Notes under the pieces: model-generated | What the model was told of the DNA's origin: nothing | Seen by the model: the letters and a program-made list of their open reading frames with translations, nothing else | Database searches by the model: none | Part shown: piece after piece, positions 45,455 through 55,120 of the stretch | Numbering within the stretch: position 1 is the first letter of the stretch | Layout of the letters: every line of letters begins with the position of its first letter | DNA from: Nitrospina sp052156635 | Lineage (GTDB): Bacteria; Nitrospinota; Nitrospinia; Nitrospinales; Nitrospinaceae | DNA length: 64,000 nucleotides | Assembly (NCBI RefSeq): GCF_052156635.1 | Contig: NZ_JBQKUO010000004.1 | Coordinates: forward strand, 186,001 to 250,000 | Direction: 5' to 3' | Translations under genes and position numbers: made by a program

Positions 45455-46444
45455 TTGTCCACGAAGCATTCCAGTCAAATCATCGCCGTCGGCGGCGGCA
45501 AGGGCGGCGTCGGCAAAAGCGTGATCGCCACCAACCTGGCGGTGGCCATGGCGCTCACCGGGCAGAAGGTGGTGCTGGTGGACGGCGACTTCGGCGCCTC
45601 CAATCTGCACGCGCTGGTGGGCATCAGCAATCCGCGCTACGGCTTCCGCGACTTCTTCGTGCACGACGGCATTGAGGACGACCCCTCTCCCCTGCTTCAG
45701 GAAACCGGACTGGTGAACCTGAAATTCCTGAGCACGTCAGGCAGCCTGCCGGGCAGTGCGGACATCAACCAGAAACACCAGAACCGGGTCATCAACGTAC
45801 TACGCAACCTGAAAGCGGATGCGGTGTGCATCGACCTCGGTCCGGGTACGGGATTCCACACGGTGGACTTCTTCAACCTCGCCGACCGGCAGGTGGTGGT
45901 GTCCACGCCGGAGATGACATCCATCACCAACACGTTCAATTACATCAAGTCGGTGCTGTTCCGCCGCATCAGCCAGGAGTTCAAGGCCAACGCCGAAATC
46001 CAGCACGCACTCGATTTCTCCAGGAACCCGGAGGTGAGCGAGGACTGTTTCGAGATCGACCAGCTTCGCGCCAAAATCAAGCAGACCGACCCGGATTCGC
46101 TGGAAGCGGTCAACGACATCATCCGCACCTTCTCTCCGGGACTGGTCATCAACCGCGTGCGCGGCAAACGCGACATCATGGTAGGCGACACCCTCTGCAA
46201 ACTCGTCAAGAAATACCTCGACGTGGACGCAAAATACCTGGGCTACGTGGTGGACAGCGAAGAGGTGCGCGATTCCATCGATGACATGGTGCCCTTCCTC
46301 GTTAAAGACCCGGCCAGCAAGCCCTCGGAAAACATCCGCCAGGTAATGAGCAACCTGACCCACACAGACCTGCACATGGTCAAGAAAAACGGCTCGATGT
46401 TCGTGTCGCTCGAGATCAAGCTGAAATCCGGTTGGGACCGCTGA
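45455..46444 (+). CDS. MinD/ParA-family P-loop ATPase
   Basis: The 329-residue protein begins with a deviant Walker A, IIAVGGGKGGVGKSVIATNLA. It has KVVLVDGDFGASNLHALVG and the switch-like CIDLGPGTGFHTVDFF, matching the MinD/FlhG branch. A C-terminal region with extra helices follows (LVKKYLDVDAKYLGYV). It may position a structure in the cell or regulate a partner, but no flagellar or Min gene is nearby. The start is taken as the TTG at 45455 with AGGTGA five bases upstream; GTG at 45446 is an alternative. Confidence 0.82.
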   Translation: MSTKHSSQIIAVGGGKGGVGKSVIATNLAVAMALTGQKVVLVDGDFGASNLHALVGISNPRYGFRDFFVHDGIEDDPSPLLQETGLVNLKFLSTSGSLPGSADINQKHQNRVINVLRNLKADAVCIDLGPGTGFHTVDFFNLADRQVVVSTPEMTSITNTFNYIKSVLFRRISQEFKANAEIQHALDFSRNPEVSEDCFEIDQLRAKIKQTDPDSLEAVNDIIRTFSPGLVINRVRGKRDIMVGDTLCKLVKKYLDVDAKYLGYVVDSEEVRDSIDDMVPFLVKDPASKPSENIRQVMSNLTHTDLHMVKKNGSMFVSLEIKLKSGWDR

Positions 46445-46543
46445 GGACCGGCTCTCTTCAATAATCAGCTCCCCTCCCGCCCCTGCCTGTCCTTCGTTTT
46501 CGAATCTGTTAAGATATCCCGCAGATATTTCCTTCAGGGTCGC

Positions 46544-47944
46544 ATGTCCAGAGATTACCAGAACCAGCTTGAAAACCTGTTGCGTCTGAGCCGCGAGTCG
46601 GGTCACCCGCTTTACGTGGTGGGCGGCACTCTTCGTGACCGGGTGATGGGCAAGGCCGGCGCCGATTTCGATTTCGCCTGCCAAAACGCACCGGAACTGG
46701 CGCGGCGCTTCGCCGAAGCGCATTCGCTGACCCTGGTGCCCCTGGATTCCACACTTGACCGCGAGACGCATCGCGTGGTGATTGAACGCGACGTGTATTT
46801 CGATTTTTCCACCCTGCAGGGAGAAACGCTGGAAGACGACCTCGTCCACCGCGACTTCACCATCAACGCCCTCGGCCAGCCGCTGGAAGACTTCATCGAA
46901 AAAAAGGATACGGTGCTCGATCCCTTCGGCGGCCTGGCGGACATCGCAAGCCGTAACGTGCGTGCCCTGCCGGGTCCGGTGTTCGAAGACGATCCCCTGC
47001 GCCTGCTCCGCGCGTTCCGGTTCGCCAACACGCTGGGTTTCGACATCGATGAAACCACCGCACGGCGCATCACCGAAACCCGCGGTCGCATCCGCACCGT
47101 CGCCGAAGAGCGATTGTCCTACGAGTTGCTGATCCTGCTCGGCACTCCCAACTCGCATATCGAACGAATGGTCGATACGGGCCTGCTGTCCGCGCTCATC
47201 CCGGAGCTGGCCCTGCATTTCGGCAACGAACCCGGTGGGCCCCTGCCTGAGAGTGGACTTGAGGAGCTCCGCATTCTGGACCGGCTGGAGATTTTGCTCA
47301 CCGAGACCGAAAAGATTTCTCCGAAACACCGCGGCTACTTCCGCGACCATTTGGAAATCTCGCCGCGACGCGCTCTGCTCAAGCTTGCGCTTCTGCTGCG
47401 TCCGCTGGATACGATTCAGAAAACCTTTATCACCGGAACGAAAGCCCGGAACGACACCATTCCTGTCCGCATTTTGAAAGACCTGCGGCTCAGCAATGAC
47501 CACATCCTCTTCACCGACCGGGCGCTCGCGGTGCATGCCCATCTGGTCGAGCACACCGAAACGCTGGCGGGTGACATCAGGGGAGAGAATCTTTCCGGCA
47601 TTTATAATCTGTGCAGGCAGGCAGGCGACGATATTTTTTCCGGTGCGATTCTGGCCACGGCTGTTAAGATGGAGACCGGCGACGATCTTCAATCGTTTCT
47701 GCTGGCGCTCAACCGGATCCTGGAGTTTTACCTGAACACCTACCGGCCCGCGCAAAAGCATCCCGCGCTGTTGAACGGGAAAACGCTGACTCGCAAGTTT
47801 CACCTGTCTCCATCGCCAGCCTACAAAACCATACTCGACCGCGTGGAGGAAGCTCGCGTTCTGGGGACCATCGCCACGCGCGGGGAAGCCGAAGCGTTGG
47901 CCGCCGATCTCATTCAGCAACTTCAAATCAAACGGGACACATGA
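46544..47944 (+). CDS. tRNA nucleotidyltransferase (CCA-adding) / poly(A) polymerase family
   Basis: The 466-residue protein has the class II nucleotidyltransferase head with LYVVGGTLRDRVMGK and ADFDFA, then HRVVIERDVYFDFSTL. The RNA-recognition block RDFTINALGQPL, DPFGGLADI and DDPLRLLRAFRFANTLGFDID follow. It completes or repairs tRNA 3' CCA ends, or makes poly(A). The distinction cannot be made by eye, so no symbol is given. The tRNA in this window already encodes CCA. It overlaps the next gene by four bases. Confidence 0.9.
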   Translation: MSRDYQNQLENLLRLSRESGHPLYVVGGTLRDRVMGKAGADFDFACQNAPELARRFAEAHSLTLVPLDSTLDRETHRVVIERDVYFDFSTLQGETLEDDLVHRDFTINALGQPLEDFIEKKDTVLDPFGGLADIASRNVRALPGPVFEDDPLRLLRAFRFANTLGFDIDETTARRITETRGRIRTVAEERLSYELLILLGTPNSHIERMVDTGLLSALIPELALHFGNEPGGPLPESGLEELRILDRLEILLTETEKISPKHRGYFRDHLEISPRRALLKLALLLRPLDTIQKTFITGTKARNDTIPVRILKDLRLSNDHILFTDRALAVHAHLVEHTETLAGDIRGENLSGIYNLCRQAGDDIFSGAILATAVKMETGDDLQSFLLALNRILEFYLNTYRPAQKHPALLNGKTLTRKFHLSPSPAYKTILDRVEEARVLGTIATRGEAEALAADLIQQLQIKRDT

Positions 47945-48594
47945 ACATGCAATATCAGAACCAGACCTGGCTTGGAAAGAAAGTCATCATCGGGCAGACC
48001 GGAATCGATCCTGCCCAACCGGTGAACGTGCTCATCGGGTTTCACGGGGCGGAATCGACTCCGGAGAACATGCTGATCCACGGCAACCGTCTGCAATTGA
48101 CCAACACCGTCACCGTCTATCCGGAAGGCCCAGTAGATGCAGGCAACAGCGTGTGGAGCTGGTGGCTGGACGGTCCCCGCCAGAAGGAAGCGGTCAGCCA
48201 GTTTCTCGACTTCACTGCGGGCATGGTCGACGAAACCCACCGCTTCATGAAGGAACAGAACGTCGCCAACGGATTCCACACCTGCCTGTGGGGTTTTTCC
48301 CAGGGCGGCGCGGCGTCGCTGGTGTACGCATTGATGGGCAAACATCCCGTGCACAAGGTGGCGTCCATTTGCGGCTTCCTGCCGGAGTTGCCCGAGATCA
48401 CCACCAAAAACGCCGCGTCGCAGATTCTCGGCATTTTCGGCGCCAACGACGATGTGGTGCCTTCGTTCCTGGCCGAGCACGCACTGGACGAGATGCAAAG
48501 CCACGGTCACAACCTGACCATCAAAGAAACCCCGCAGGGGCACGAAGTGAGCGCCGAGAACATCCAGGACCTGATCCGGTTCCTCGAAGCCTGA
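47941..48594 (+). CDS. Alpha/beta hydrolase, carboxylesterase/phospholipase type
   Basis: The 217-residue protein has the serine-hydrolase nucleophile elbow GFSQGG near residue 120, an upstream oxyanion loop IGFHGAES, an Asp in GANDDVVP and a late His in GHEVSAE. This matches the small esterase/phospholipase family. The substrate is unknown. The ATG overlaps the stop of the upstream gene (ATGA), so the two are translationally coupled. Confidence 0.85.
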   Translation: MNMQYQNQTWLGKKVIIGQTGIDPAQPVNVLIGFHGAESTPENMLIHGNRLQLTNTVTVYPEGPVDAGNSVWSWWLDGPRQKEAVSQFLDFTAGMVDETHRFMKEQNVANGFHTCLWGFSQGGAASLVYALMGKHPVHKVASICGFLPELPEITTKNAASQILGIFGANDDVVPSFLAEHALDEMQSHGHNLTIKETPQGHEVSAENIQDLIRFLEA

Positions 48595-48621
48595 CCTCTT
48601 CCCCCCTTTCTGGGAATTTCG

Positions 48622-48649
48622 TTGACTTGCCCCAACGTTTTGCTATGCT
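48622..48649 (+). promoter_or_regulatory. Promoter of the cobalamin operon
   Basis: TTGACT (48622-48627) and TATGCT (48644-48649) are 16 bases apart. They match five and four of six consensus bases and lie just before the riboswitch. Confidence 0.65.
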
Positions 48650-48669
48650 GATCGCAAATTGAATCGCTG

Positions 48670-48815
48670 TATTCAGATGTAGGAAAGACGGTGCGAATCC
48701 GTCGCGGTGCCGCCGCTGTAACCGGGGACGACACCCGCATCTTGCCACTGTTCCAGGGAACGGGAAGGCGCGGGGAGTAGGACGATCCGGAAGCCAGAAA
48801 GCCTGTCTGGATATG
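48670..48815 (+). promoter_or_regulatory. Cobalamin (AdoCbl) riboswitch
   Basis: The leader shows the class landmarks in order: GGTGCGAATCC, a GCCGCTGTAACCGG core, GCCACTG, GGGAAGG and the B12-box-like GAAGCCAGAAAGCCTG. It binds cobalamin and, with the downstream hairpin, should switch off the btu operon when B12 is plentiful. Boundaries are approximate. Confidence 0.93.
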
Positions 48816-48864
48816 CTTCACACACTCTCCGGGACCTGAGAGGTGAAGGTGACATGACCTGTTT

Positions 48865-48891
48865 CCCTTTCCACCCGGAAAGGGATTTTTT
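48865..48891 (+). terminator. Terminator of the riboswitch expression platform
   Basis: CCCTTTCC (48865-48872), loop ACCC and GGAAAGGG (48877-48884) are followed by A and six T, 25 bases before btuF. The region just upstream (48826-48863) probably forms the alternative antiterminator. This is transcriptional rather than translational control. Confidence 0.88.
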
Positions 48892-48915
48892 GTTTGGGCC
48901 TTCCAGGTTTCCGGT

Positions 48916-49911
48916 ATGGAACCGGATATGACCGAGCGCCCGGCAATCAATCGCTTTCCCAAGCCATCGCTGTTTTCATCGCTCTCCGCATCAGGAACGA
49001 ATTTCCGAAATGCGTTGGCAGTGGTGTGCCTGCTTGCGTTGCTGGCTTATGCCGGGTCCGCACTTGCGGATTCCCCCCCGAAAGCGCCGCAACGCATCAT
49101 TTCGATGTCGCCGTCCATCACTGAGTTTTTGTTCGAGCTGGGTGTGGGCGACCGCGTCGTCGGCGTCACCAACTTCTGCAAATACCCACCGGAGGCCTGC
49201 ACCCGCACGAAAATCGGCAGTCTTCTTCATCCCAGTCTAGAACGCTGGATCACGCTGAACCCGGACCTTGTCATCCACCAGGCCACCAGCCACACGCTCA
49301 GAAAAAACGCCCTCAATCTCGGCATCCGCACCCTCGGGGTGGAAATGCAGACCCTCCAGCAAATTTATGAGTCGGTGCGCAAGATGGGGGAGGTTTTGCA
49401 GATTGAAGATCGTGCGGAAAAGTTGGTCCACCGCCTCCAGTCCGGAATCGATGACTACCGGGGTAAGCTGAAGGGACACGCTCCCAGACCCGCCCTGCTG
49501 ATACTGGGCGACAGCAACGAGCCGGGACGCAGTCTGTATGCAGTCGGGCCCAGTTCCTTTCTGGGCGAACTGTTCGCCCTCGCAGGGGCAGAGAACATCG
49601 TCACCGACACCATCGCTCCCTACCCGAAGATCAATAAGGAATACATTATCCAACAGTCGCCGCAGGTCATCATCGAAGCCGGACCGGCCATGAACATGAC
49701 CGCAAAAGAAAAAGCGGCACGGCTTAAAGAGTGGGGGCGTTTTTCCACCATCCGCGCGGTTTCCGTTAATAACATCCATTTCATCGGAGCCGACTACATC
49801 CTCATTCCCGGGCCACGCTTGCTGAAAATACTCGACGACTTCGCCCGCGCCCTGCACCCGGAATTATTCGGACGACTGCCGAAATCCACCTCACAGGGAG
49901 GACAGGGATGA
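48916..49911 (+). CDS. btuF: Cobalamin ABC transporter substrate-binding protein
   Basis: The 331-residue protein has a long N-terminal region and a signal helix (NALAVVCLLALLAYAGSALA). The helical-backbone binding fold follows: QRIISMSPSITEFLFELGVGDRVVGVT, LNPDLVI, LGDSNEPGRSLYAVGPSSFLGELFALAGAENIV split around its middle, and a closing FSTIRAVSVNNIHFI. It delivers cobalamin or a corrinoid to BtuCD in the periplasm. The riboswitch and neighbours make cobalamin specificity likely. The start could also be the ATG at 48928. Confidence 0.92.
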   Translation: MEPDMTERPAINRFPKPSLFSSLSASGTNFRNALAVVCLLALLAYAGSALADSPPKAPQRIISMSPSITEFLFELGVGDRVVGVTNFCKYPPEACTRTKIGSLLHPSLERWITLNPDLVIHQATSHTLRKNALNLGIRTLGVEMQTLQQIYESVRKMGEVLQIEDRAEKLVHRLQSGIDDYRGKLKGHAPRPALLILGDSNEPGRSLYAVGPSSFLGELFALAGAENIVTDTIAPYPKINKEYIIQQSPQVIIEAGPAMNMTAKEKAARLKEWGRFSTIRAVSVNNIHFIGADYILIPGPRLLKILDDFARALHPELFGRLPKSTSQGGQG

Positions 49912-50705
49912 CCGCCGCAATCGCACAACCACTCCTGCGCGCCGAGGGCATTTCGTTCGCCTACGACAAAGACCCCGTCGTGCACGAGGTGTCGCTGGAC
50001 ATTGCGTCGGGCGAATTCGTCGGCATCATCGGTCCCAACGGATCCGGCAAATCCACCCTTCTCAAACTCATGGCGGGCATTCTGGAACCGGACCGTCAGC
50101 ACGTCCTGTTCTCCGGCCGCGATATCCAGTCCTGCAACCGCAAGCAACTGGCGCAGTCCATCGCGTGGATTCCTCAGGAACACCACATGCCGTTTCCGTT
50201 CAAGGTCAGCGAGGTGGTGATGATGGGACGGCATCCGTATCTCTCCGCGTTCACCTTCGAGGGGGAAACCGATTTCGAAATCGTCCGCCGCGCGCTGGAA
50301 CAGACGCAGACCTCGGTGTTCGCCGAGCGGCTGTTCAACGAAATCAGCGGTGGCGAAAAACAGCGCGTCATGCTGGCCAGCGCCATCGCGCAGGAACCCG
50401 AGGCAATGCTATTGGACGAACCGACCTCCGCGCTCGATCTCAAGTACCAGGTGGAACTGTTACGGATTCTGGACGACCTCAACCAGAATCAGAACGTCAC
50501 CATCGTCGTCGCCATGCACGACCTGCACCTCGCCTCGAAATACTGCCGCCGACTCGTATTACTGAAACAGGGCCGTGTGGTGAAAGACGGCGCGCCGGAG
50601 GAAGTCCTGCAGAAATCCATACTGGAAGAAGTTTACGAGATCGGCGTCAACATCTATCGTGATGAAGCCGATGGAAGTTTCCTGATTTCTCCGGGGGATG
50701 CGTGA
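49908..50705 (+). CDS. btuD: Cobalamin ABC transporter ATPase
   Basis: The 265-residue cytoplasmic ATPase has Walker A GPNGSGKST near residue 40, the signature SGGEKQRV near 145, Walker B AMLLDEPTSALD and the H-loop MHDLH. It belongs to the FecE/BtuD group. It overlaps btuF by four bases and is followed by btuC with a one-base overlap. The 30 residues after the H-loop (LVLLKQGRVVKDGAPEEVL) are standard. Confidence 0.93.
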   Translation: MTAAIAQPLLRAEGISFAYDKDPVVHEVSLDIASGEFVGIIGPNGSGKSTLLKLMAGILEPDRQHVLFSGRDIQSCNRKQLAQSIAWIPQEHHMPFPFKVSEVVMMGRHPYLSAFTFEGETDFEIVRRALEQTQTSVFAERLFNEISGGEKQRVMLASAIAQEPEAMLLDEPTSALDLKYQVELLRILDDLNQNQNVTIVVAMHDLHLASKYCRRLVLLKQGRVVKDGAPEEVLQKSILEEVYEIGVNIYRDEADGSFLISPGDA

Positions 50706-51724
50706 TGTGGACTCACACCCACGGACTCACCCCGCGCCGCTACGTGCAGGTGGTCACCGCGTTCTTCCTGCTCTTTCTTTTGATCCTTGGAATCGCGCCG
50801 CTGATTGGCCCAACCAGCGTCAACTTGATGAAGGCGTTGTCGCGCGACATCCCGTTCGCAGAAAACGTGGACGCGAACATATTATTCGTCGCCCGCTTTC
50901 CGCGCATCCTTTTGGGCGCGCTCACAGGCGGGGCGCTGGCCATCTCCGGCGCGGTCCTGCAGGCGTTACTGCGCAACGATCTCGCCGCGCCGTTCACCCT
51001 CGGCATTTCCAGCGGTGCGTCGCTGGGTGCAGTCATCGCCATCGCGCTCAATCTCAACTTCGTGTTCCTCGGATTCTCGTCGGTTCCCATTGCCGCGTTT
51101 CTGGGGGCCTTGGGGGCGATGTTGCTGGTATTCAGCCTGGTCAAAACGCGGCACGGCGATTTCCCCACGGGCGTTCTTCTACTCGCCGGAGTTACGGCGA
51201 ACTTCTTCTTCGCGTCGCTGGTCATGTTCATCCATTACCTGTCCGACTTCACGCAGTCCTTCCAGATCGTGCGCTGGATGATGGGCGGCCTCGACATCAC
51301 CAGTTACGAAACGGTGTGGTCGATTCTGCCACTGGTGCTGATCGGTTTTGGCGGACTGCTTTACATCGCGCGCGACCTCAACCTCATCAGCGCCGGCGTT
51401 CATTCGGCGCAGAGCCGGGGGGTGGATGTGAAACGCACTCAGAAGCTGGCATTTGTGATGGCCTCTCTGACTACAGGCACGGTGGTGGCGACCAGCGGAC
51501 CCATCGGCTTCGTCGGGCTCATCGTTCCCCACATGGTGCGCCTGGTGATCGGACCCGACCTGCGCCTGCTGATCCCGGCGTCGTTTTTCTTCGGCGCGAG
51601 TTTTCTGATCCTGTGCGATTCGTTCGGCCGTACCTTCATTGCGCCGGTGGAGATTCCCGTCGGCGTCATCACGGCACTTCTCGGCGGACCGTTCTTCGTC
51701 TGGCTTTTAAAACGGCAGAGGTGA
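50705..51724 (+). CDS. btuC: Cobalamin ABC transporter permease
   Basis: The 339-residue membrane protein has about ten helices. It has the FecCD/BtuC landmarks RFPRILLGALTGGALAISGAV, LAAPFTLGISSGASLGAV, GATVAN-like (here GVTANFFFA), and the late GPIGFVGLIVPHMVRLVIG block that contacts the ATPase. The ATG at 50705 has GGGGGA six bases upstream; a GTG one codon earlier overlaps btuD more. Forms the BtuCD importer in the inner membrane. Confidence 0.93.
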   Translation: MWTHTHGLTPRRYVQVVTAFFLLFLLILGIAPLIGPTSVNLMKALSRDIPFAENVDANILFVARFPRILLGALTGGALAISGAVLQALLRNDLAAPFTLGISSGASLGAVIAIALNLNFVFLGFSSVPIAAFLGALGAMLLVFSLVKTRHGDFPTGVLLLAGVTANFFFASLVMFIHYLSDFTQSFQIVRWMMGGLDITSYETVWSILPLVLIGFGGLLYIARDLNLISAGVHSAQSRGVDVKRTQKLAFVMASLTTGTVVATSGPIGFVGLIVPHMVRLVIGPDLRLLIPASFFFGASFLILCDSFGRTFIAPVEIPVGVITALLGGPFFVWLLKRQR

Positions 51725-51731
51725 TTCGATC

Positions 51732-53237
51732 ATGACCGCAAAAACCTTGATGGTACAGGGAACCGGATCGGGAGTGGGCAAAAGCGTCATCACCGCGGCC
51801 CTGTGTCGCTGGTTTTACAAAAAAGGTTACAGGGTCGCGCCGTTCAAGGCGCAGAACATGTCGCTCAACGCCTACGTCTGCGAGGACGGCGGCGAAATCG
51901 GCCGCGCGCAGGCGTTTCAGGCCGAGGCCTGCGGCATCGCCCCCACCGTCCAGATGAACCCGGTCCTGTTGAAACCGGCGGGGGACAACCTGTCTCAGGT
52001 CATCGTTATGGGCCGCCCGGCGCACACGCGCAACGCCAAAGAGTATTACCGGGGCAAACCCGCGTACCTGCAACAAGTCACCGACGCGCTGAACGCACTG
52101 CGCCAGTGTCACGATCTCGTGATCCTCGAAGGTGCGGGGTCGCCTGCCGAAATCAATCTGCGCGAGATGGATTTCGTCAACATGGCGATGGCGAAGGAAG
52201 CGGATTCGAAGGTGCTGCTGGTAGGGGACATCGACCGCGGCGGCGTGTTCGCCTGGATGAAGGGCACCTACGACCTGTTGAGTGAAGATGAACAGGACCA
52301 CGTCGCCGGATTCCTCATCAACAAGTTTCGCGGCGACGTCGAACTTTTAAAGCCCGGCCTCAAGCAGTTCGAGGACCTGGTCGGCAAACCCGTGCTGGGG
52401 GTGATTCCATTCGACCACAACCTGTTCGTGGACGAGGAAGACTCCCTGCCATTCGGCACGCACGGGGAAATGAAAACCGACGCAGGGTTGCTGGACGTCG
52501 CCATCCTGCGTGTGCCGCGCATTGCCAACTTCACCGATTTCTCCCCCTTGATGGAGGACCCGACAGTGGCAGTGCGCTATGTGTGGACCGAGGCGCAATT
52601 GGGATCCCCGGACCTCATTATCCTGCCCGGCACCAAGAACACGCTGGAGGACATGCGGTTTCTAAAAACGCAGGGACTCGACCGCGCCATTCATCGCTGT
52701 CATGCCCATGGAACCGTGGTGCTGGGTATCTGTGGTGGCTTTCAGATGATGGGTAAAGAGCTCACCGATCCCGAAAAAATTGAAAGCAATGCGGGAAAGG
52801 TCGATGGTCTGGACCTGTTGCCTGTCACCACCACGATGCAGGCGGAAAAAATAACGCGCCAGGTGAGGTTGACCACCAACCACTCACCGGCGTTCGACCA
52901 CGGACTCACGGCGTGGGGTTACGAAATCCATAACGGCATCTCGGAGATTTCGGGTACCTGCGCCCCACTGTTCGAAAAAAAAGGTGAAGAAAATACGGAT
53001 GCGCTGGGAGCCTGCGACAGCACCGGTACGCTGATCGGTACGTACCTGCACGGCATTCTGGACAACGATCTCCTGCGCCACGCGCTGTTGAATCGAGTCC
53101 GCCATTTACGGAATATCCCCCCTGTGAAAGAACCGTTCGACTATCAACTATTCCGTGAACGGCAATGGGACCGGCTGGCTGGGTGGCTGAACACCTCGAT
53201 CGACATGAAACAAATTGAAGCACTGATTAAAAACTAA
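51732..53237 (+). CDS. cobQ: Cobyric acid synthase
   Basis: The 501-residue glutamine amidotransferase amidates adenosylcobyrinic acid a,c-diamide to cobyric acid. It has an N-terminal dethiobiotin-synthetase-like ATPase domain (GTGSGVGKSVI at about 10, KAQNMSLNAYV). Its C-terminal GATase domain has LGICGGFQMMG (catalytic Cys) and a His-containing LTTNHSPAFDHGL segment. Its presence in an uptake operon, with no other corrin-ring gene visible, suggests salvage of incomplete corrinoids. It follows btuC by seven bases. Confidence 0.94.
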   Translation: MTAKTLMVQGTGSGVGKSVITAALCRWFYKKGYRVAPFKAQNMSLNAYVCEDGGEIGRAQAFQAEACGIAPTVQMNPVLLKPAGDNLSQVIVMGRPAHTRNAKEYYRGKPAYLQQVTDALNALRQCHDLVILEGAGSPAEINLREMDFVNMAMAKEADSKVLLVGDIDRGGVFAWMKGTYDLLSEDEQDHVAGFLINKFRGDVELLKPGLKQFEDLVGKPVLGVIPFDHNLFVDEEDSLPFGTHGEMKTDAGLLDVAILRVPRIANFTDFSPLMEDPTVAVRYVWTEAQLGSPDLIILPGTKNTLEDMRFLKTQGLDRAIHRCHAHGTVVLGICGGFQMMGKELTDPEKIESNAGKVDGLDLLPVTTTMQAEKITRQVRLTTNHSPAFDHGLTAWGYEIHNGISEISGTCAPLFEKKGEENTDALGACDSTGTLIGTYLHGILDNDLLRHALLNRVRHLRNIPPVKEPFDYQLFRERQWDRLAGWLNTSIDMKQIEALIKN

Positions 53238-53256
53238 GAGGAACCAGAATAAGAAT

Positions 53257-55110
53257 ATGAAGAAACTATTATCCATAATAGGAATCTCCCTATTTGTGCC
53301 GTTGGTTTCCGGTTACGCGATCGCCGAAGAAAAAGATAAGCAACTGGAAATGCTGGACCCGATCGAAATCCACGCCACCCGTTCGCAGACCAAACCGGAA
53401 AACCAGACCGCGTCCTATACGGTGATCACGCGTGAGGAAATAGAAAAGAAAAAACACATGCAGGTGAAGGATCTCATTCAGGAGCAACTGGGTGTCAATG
53501 TCGTGCAGACGGGACCGCTGGGCAGTTCAACCACTCTTTTCATGCGCGGGGCCAATTCCCAATCGACCCTGGTGATGATCGACGGGGTTCAGGTGAAGGC
53601 CAACTCCACCGGCAGTTTCAGTTTTGCCCATTTGCAGTTGGACAACATCGAGCGTATTGAGATCCTGCGTGGGCCCCAAAGCACCTTATGGGGCGCCGAT
53701 GCCGTCGGTGGGGTCATCAACATCGTCACCCGCAAAGGCAAGGGGAAGCCAACGCACACGCTGTCGTTCGAGGGTGGCAGTTTTGAGACGTTCAAGGAAA
53801 CGCTCACCAGTTCGGGGTCCCATGAAAATTTCGATTACTCACTGAGCGCATCGAACACGGACAGCGAGGGCTTTTCTGCATTCAACGAACGGCGCGGCGG
53901 TACGGAAAATGACCGTTATTCCAACCGCACATTCTCCACCCGGCTGGGTTACAACTTCCTTAAAGACGGACGGGTCGAATTCATTGGACGCTACATCCGC
54001 GCGCGCAGTCACTTTGACGGATTCAATCCCCTCACCTTCACCTTCTCCGACACCCTGCCGCATCACATCAACAACGATACCGTTTACGGCGCGTTGCCCC
54101 TGCAGAAAGCGCTCACCGAAAACTGGGACCTGAAAGTCACTCCCAGCGTGTTTGTGGACGAACTGGATACCATCGATCCCACCTTCGGCGATTCGTTCAT
54201 TATCAACAGAACGTACACGGTGGACGTCCAGAACAACGTGTATATCAATGAAAACATCTCGACCGTTTTCGGATTCGAGCACCAGGCCACCAATGCCGCC
54301 AATGCCAGCCAGGGTATCGCCCTGCAAAATGAGAACCAGGGTTATTACCTGCAATTTCAGTTCAATCACAACGACCGGTTTCTGCTGAACGCCGGCGTGC
54401 GGGAAGACATCAACACCCGTTTCGCCAACAAGTTCACCTACAAAATCGAGGCGGCTTACCGCTTTTTGGAGACCGATACCCGTCTGCGGGGGGGCTTTGC
54501 CACCGGCTTCCGCGCCCCGTCGGTCAATGAAATCCTGTTTCCCTTTTTTGGCAACCCCAGTATCCAGCCGGAAGAAACGGAAAGTTTCGAGATCGGAGTG
54601 GAGCAGGCCCTGCTGTCCGATCGCGTGGCTGTGGCTGTGACGTACTTCAACATGGATCTGAAAAACCAGATCCAGCCCAACCAGGCGACGTTCATCGCGG
54701 AGAACATCGGCCGCGCGCGTTCACAGGGCATCGAGACCAGCATCCGCTGGCAGGTGCTGGATGACGTCGATGTGAACGCCGCCTACACGTGGAACCAGGC
54801 GGTGGACTCCAGCACCGGCGCCCTTTTGGTCAGGCGGCCGCGTCATACCGCTTCCGCCACATTGCACCACACCTGGCGTAACCTGCTCGACTGGCTGGTG
54901 ACGGCGCAGTATCGGAGCGCCATGGTGTCCGGCACCGGACGCGTCGGAGGGCGCACCATCGTGCGCGCAGCTTTGGGATACCAGTTGACAAAACAGCTCA
55001 AACTGACGGCTCGAGGAGAAAACCTGCTCAATAAAAAATACGAGGAGTCGCTTTTCTTCGGAACAGCGGGAATTTCCGGTTATGCCGGATTCGAATATTC
55101 TTTTCACTGA
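53257..55110 (+). CDS. TonB-dependent outer-membrane receptor, BtuB-like
   Basis: The 617-residue protein has a signal peptide (MKKLLSIIGISLFVPLV), a TonB-box-like DPIEIHAT, a plug domain (about 45-155, VNVVQTGPLG, TLFMRGANSQSTLVMIDG, IEILRGPQSTLWGADAVGGVINI) and a 22-strand barrel ending YAGFEYSFH. The place in the B12 operon and the length (BtuB is 594 mature residues) point to corrinoid uptake. The very last residue is His rather than the usual Phe, which then lies one before the end. Hence BtuB-like rather than proven BtuB. Confidence 0.88.
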   Translation: MKKLLSIIGISLFVPLVSGYAIAEEKDKQLEMLDPIEIHATRSQTKPENQTASYTVITREEIEKKKHMQVKDLIQEQLGVNVVQTGPLGSSTTLFMRGANSQSTLVMIDGVQVKANSTGSFSFAHLQLDNIERIEILRGPQSTLWGADAVGGVINIVTRKGKGKPTHTLSFEGGSFETFKETLTSSGSHENFDYSLSASNTDSEGFSAFNERRGGTENDRYSNRTFSTRLGYNFLKDGRVEFIGRYIRARSHFDGFNPLTFTFSDTLPHHINNDTVYGALPLQKALTENWDLKVTPSVFVDELDTIDPTFGDSFIINRTYTVDVQNNVYINENISTVFGFEHQATNAANASQGIALQNENQGYYLQFQFNHNDRFLLNAGVREDINTRFANKFTYKIEAAYRFLETDTRLRGGFATGFRAPSVNEILFPFFGNPSIQPEETESFEIGVEQALLSDRVAVAVTYFNMDLKNQIQPNQATFIAENIGRARSQGIETSIRWQVLDDVDVNAAYTWNQAVDSSTGALLVRRPRHTASATLHHTWRNLLDWLVTAQYRSAMVSGTGRVGGRTIVRAALGYQLTKQLKLTARGENLLNKKYEESLFFGTAGISGYAGFEYSFH

Positions 55111-55120
55111 CAGGAAGGCC

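Noticed and set aside
45800..47926. A 708-codon open frame antisense to the MinD-type and CCA-adding genes
   Set aside because: It covers two real genes on the other strand and shows no domain pattern or ribosome binding site.
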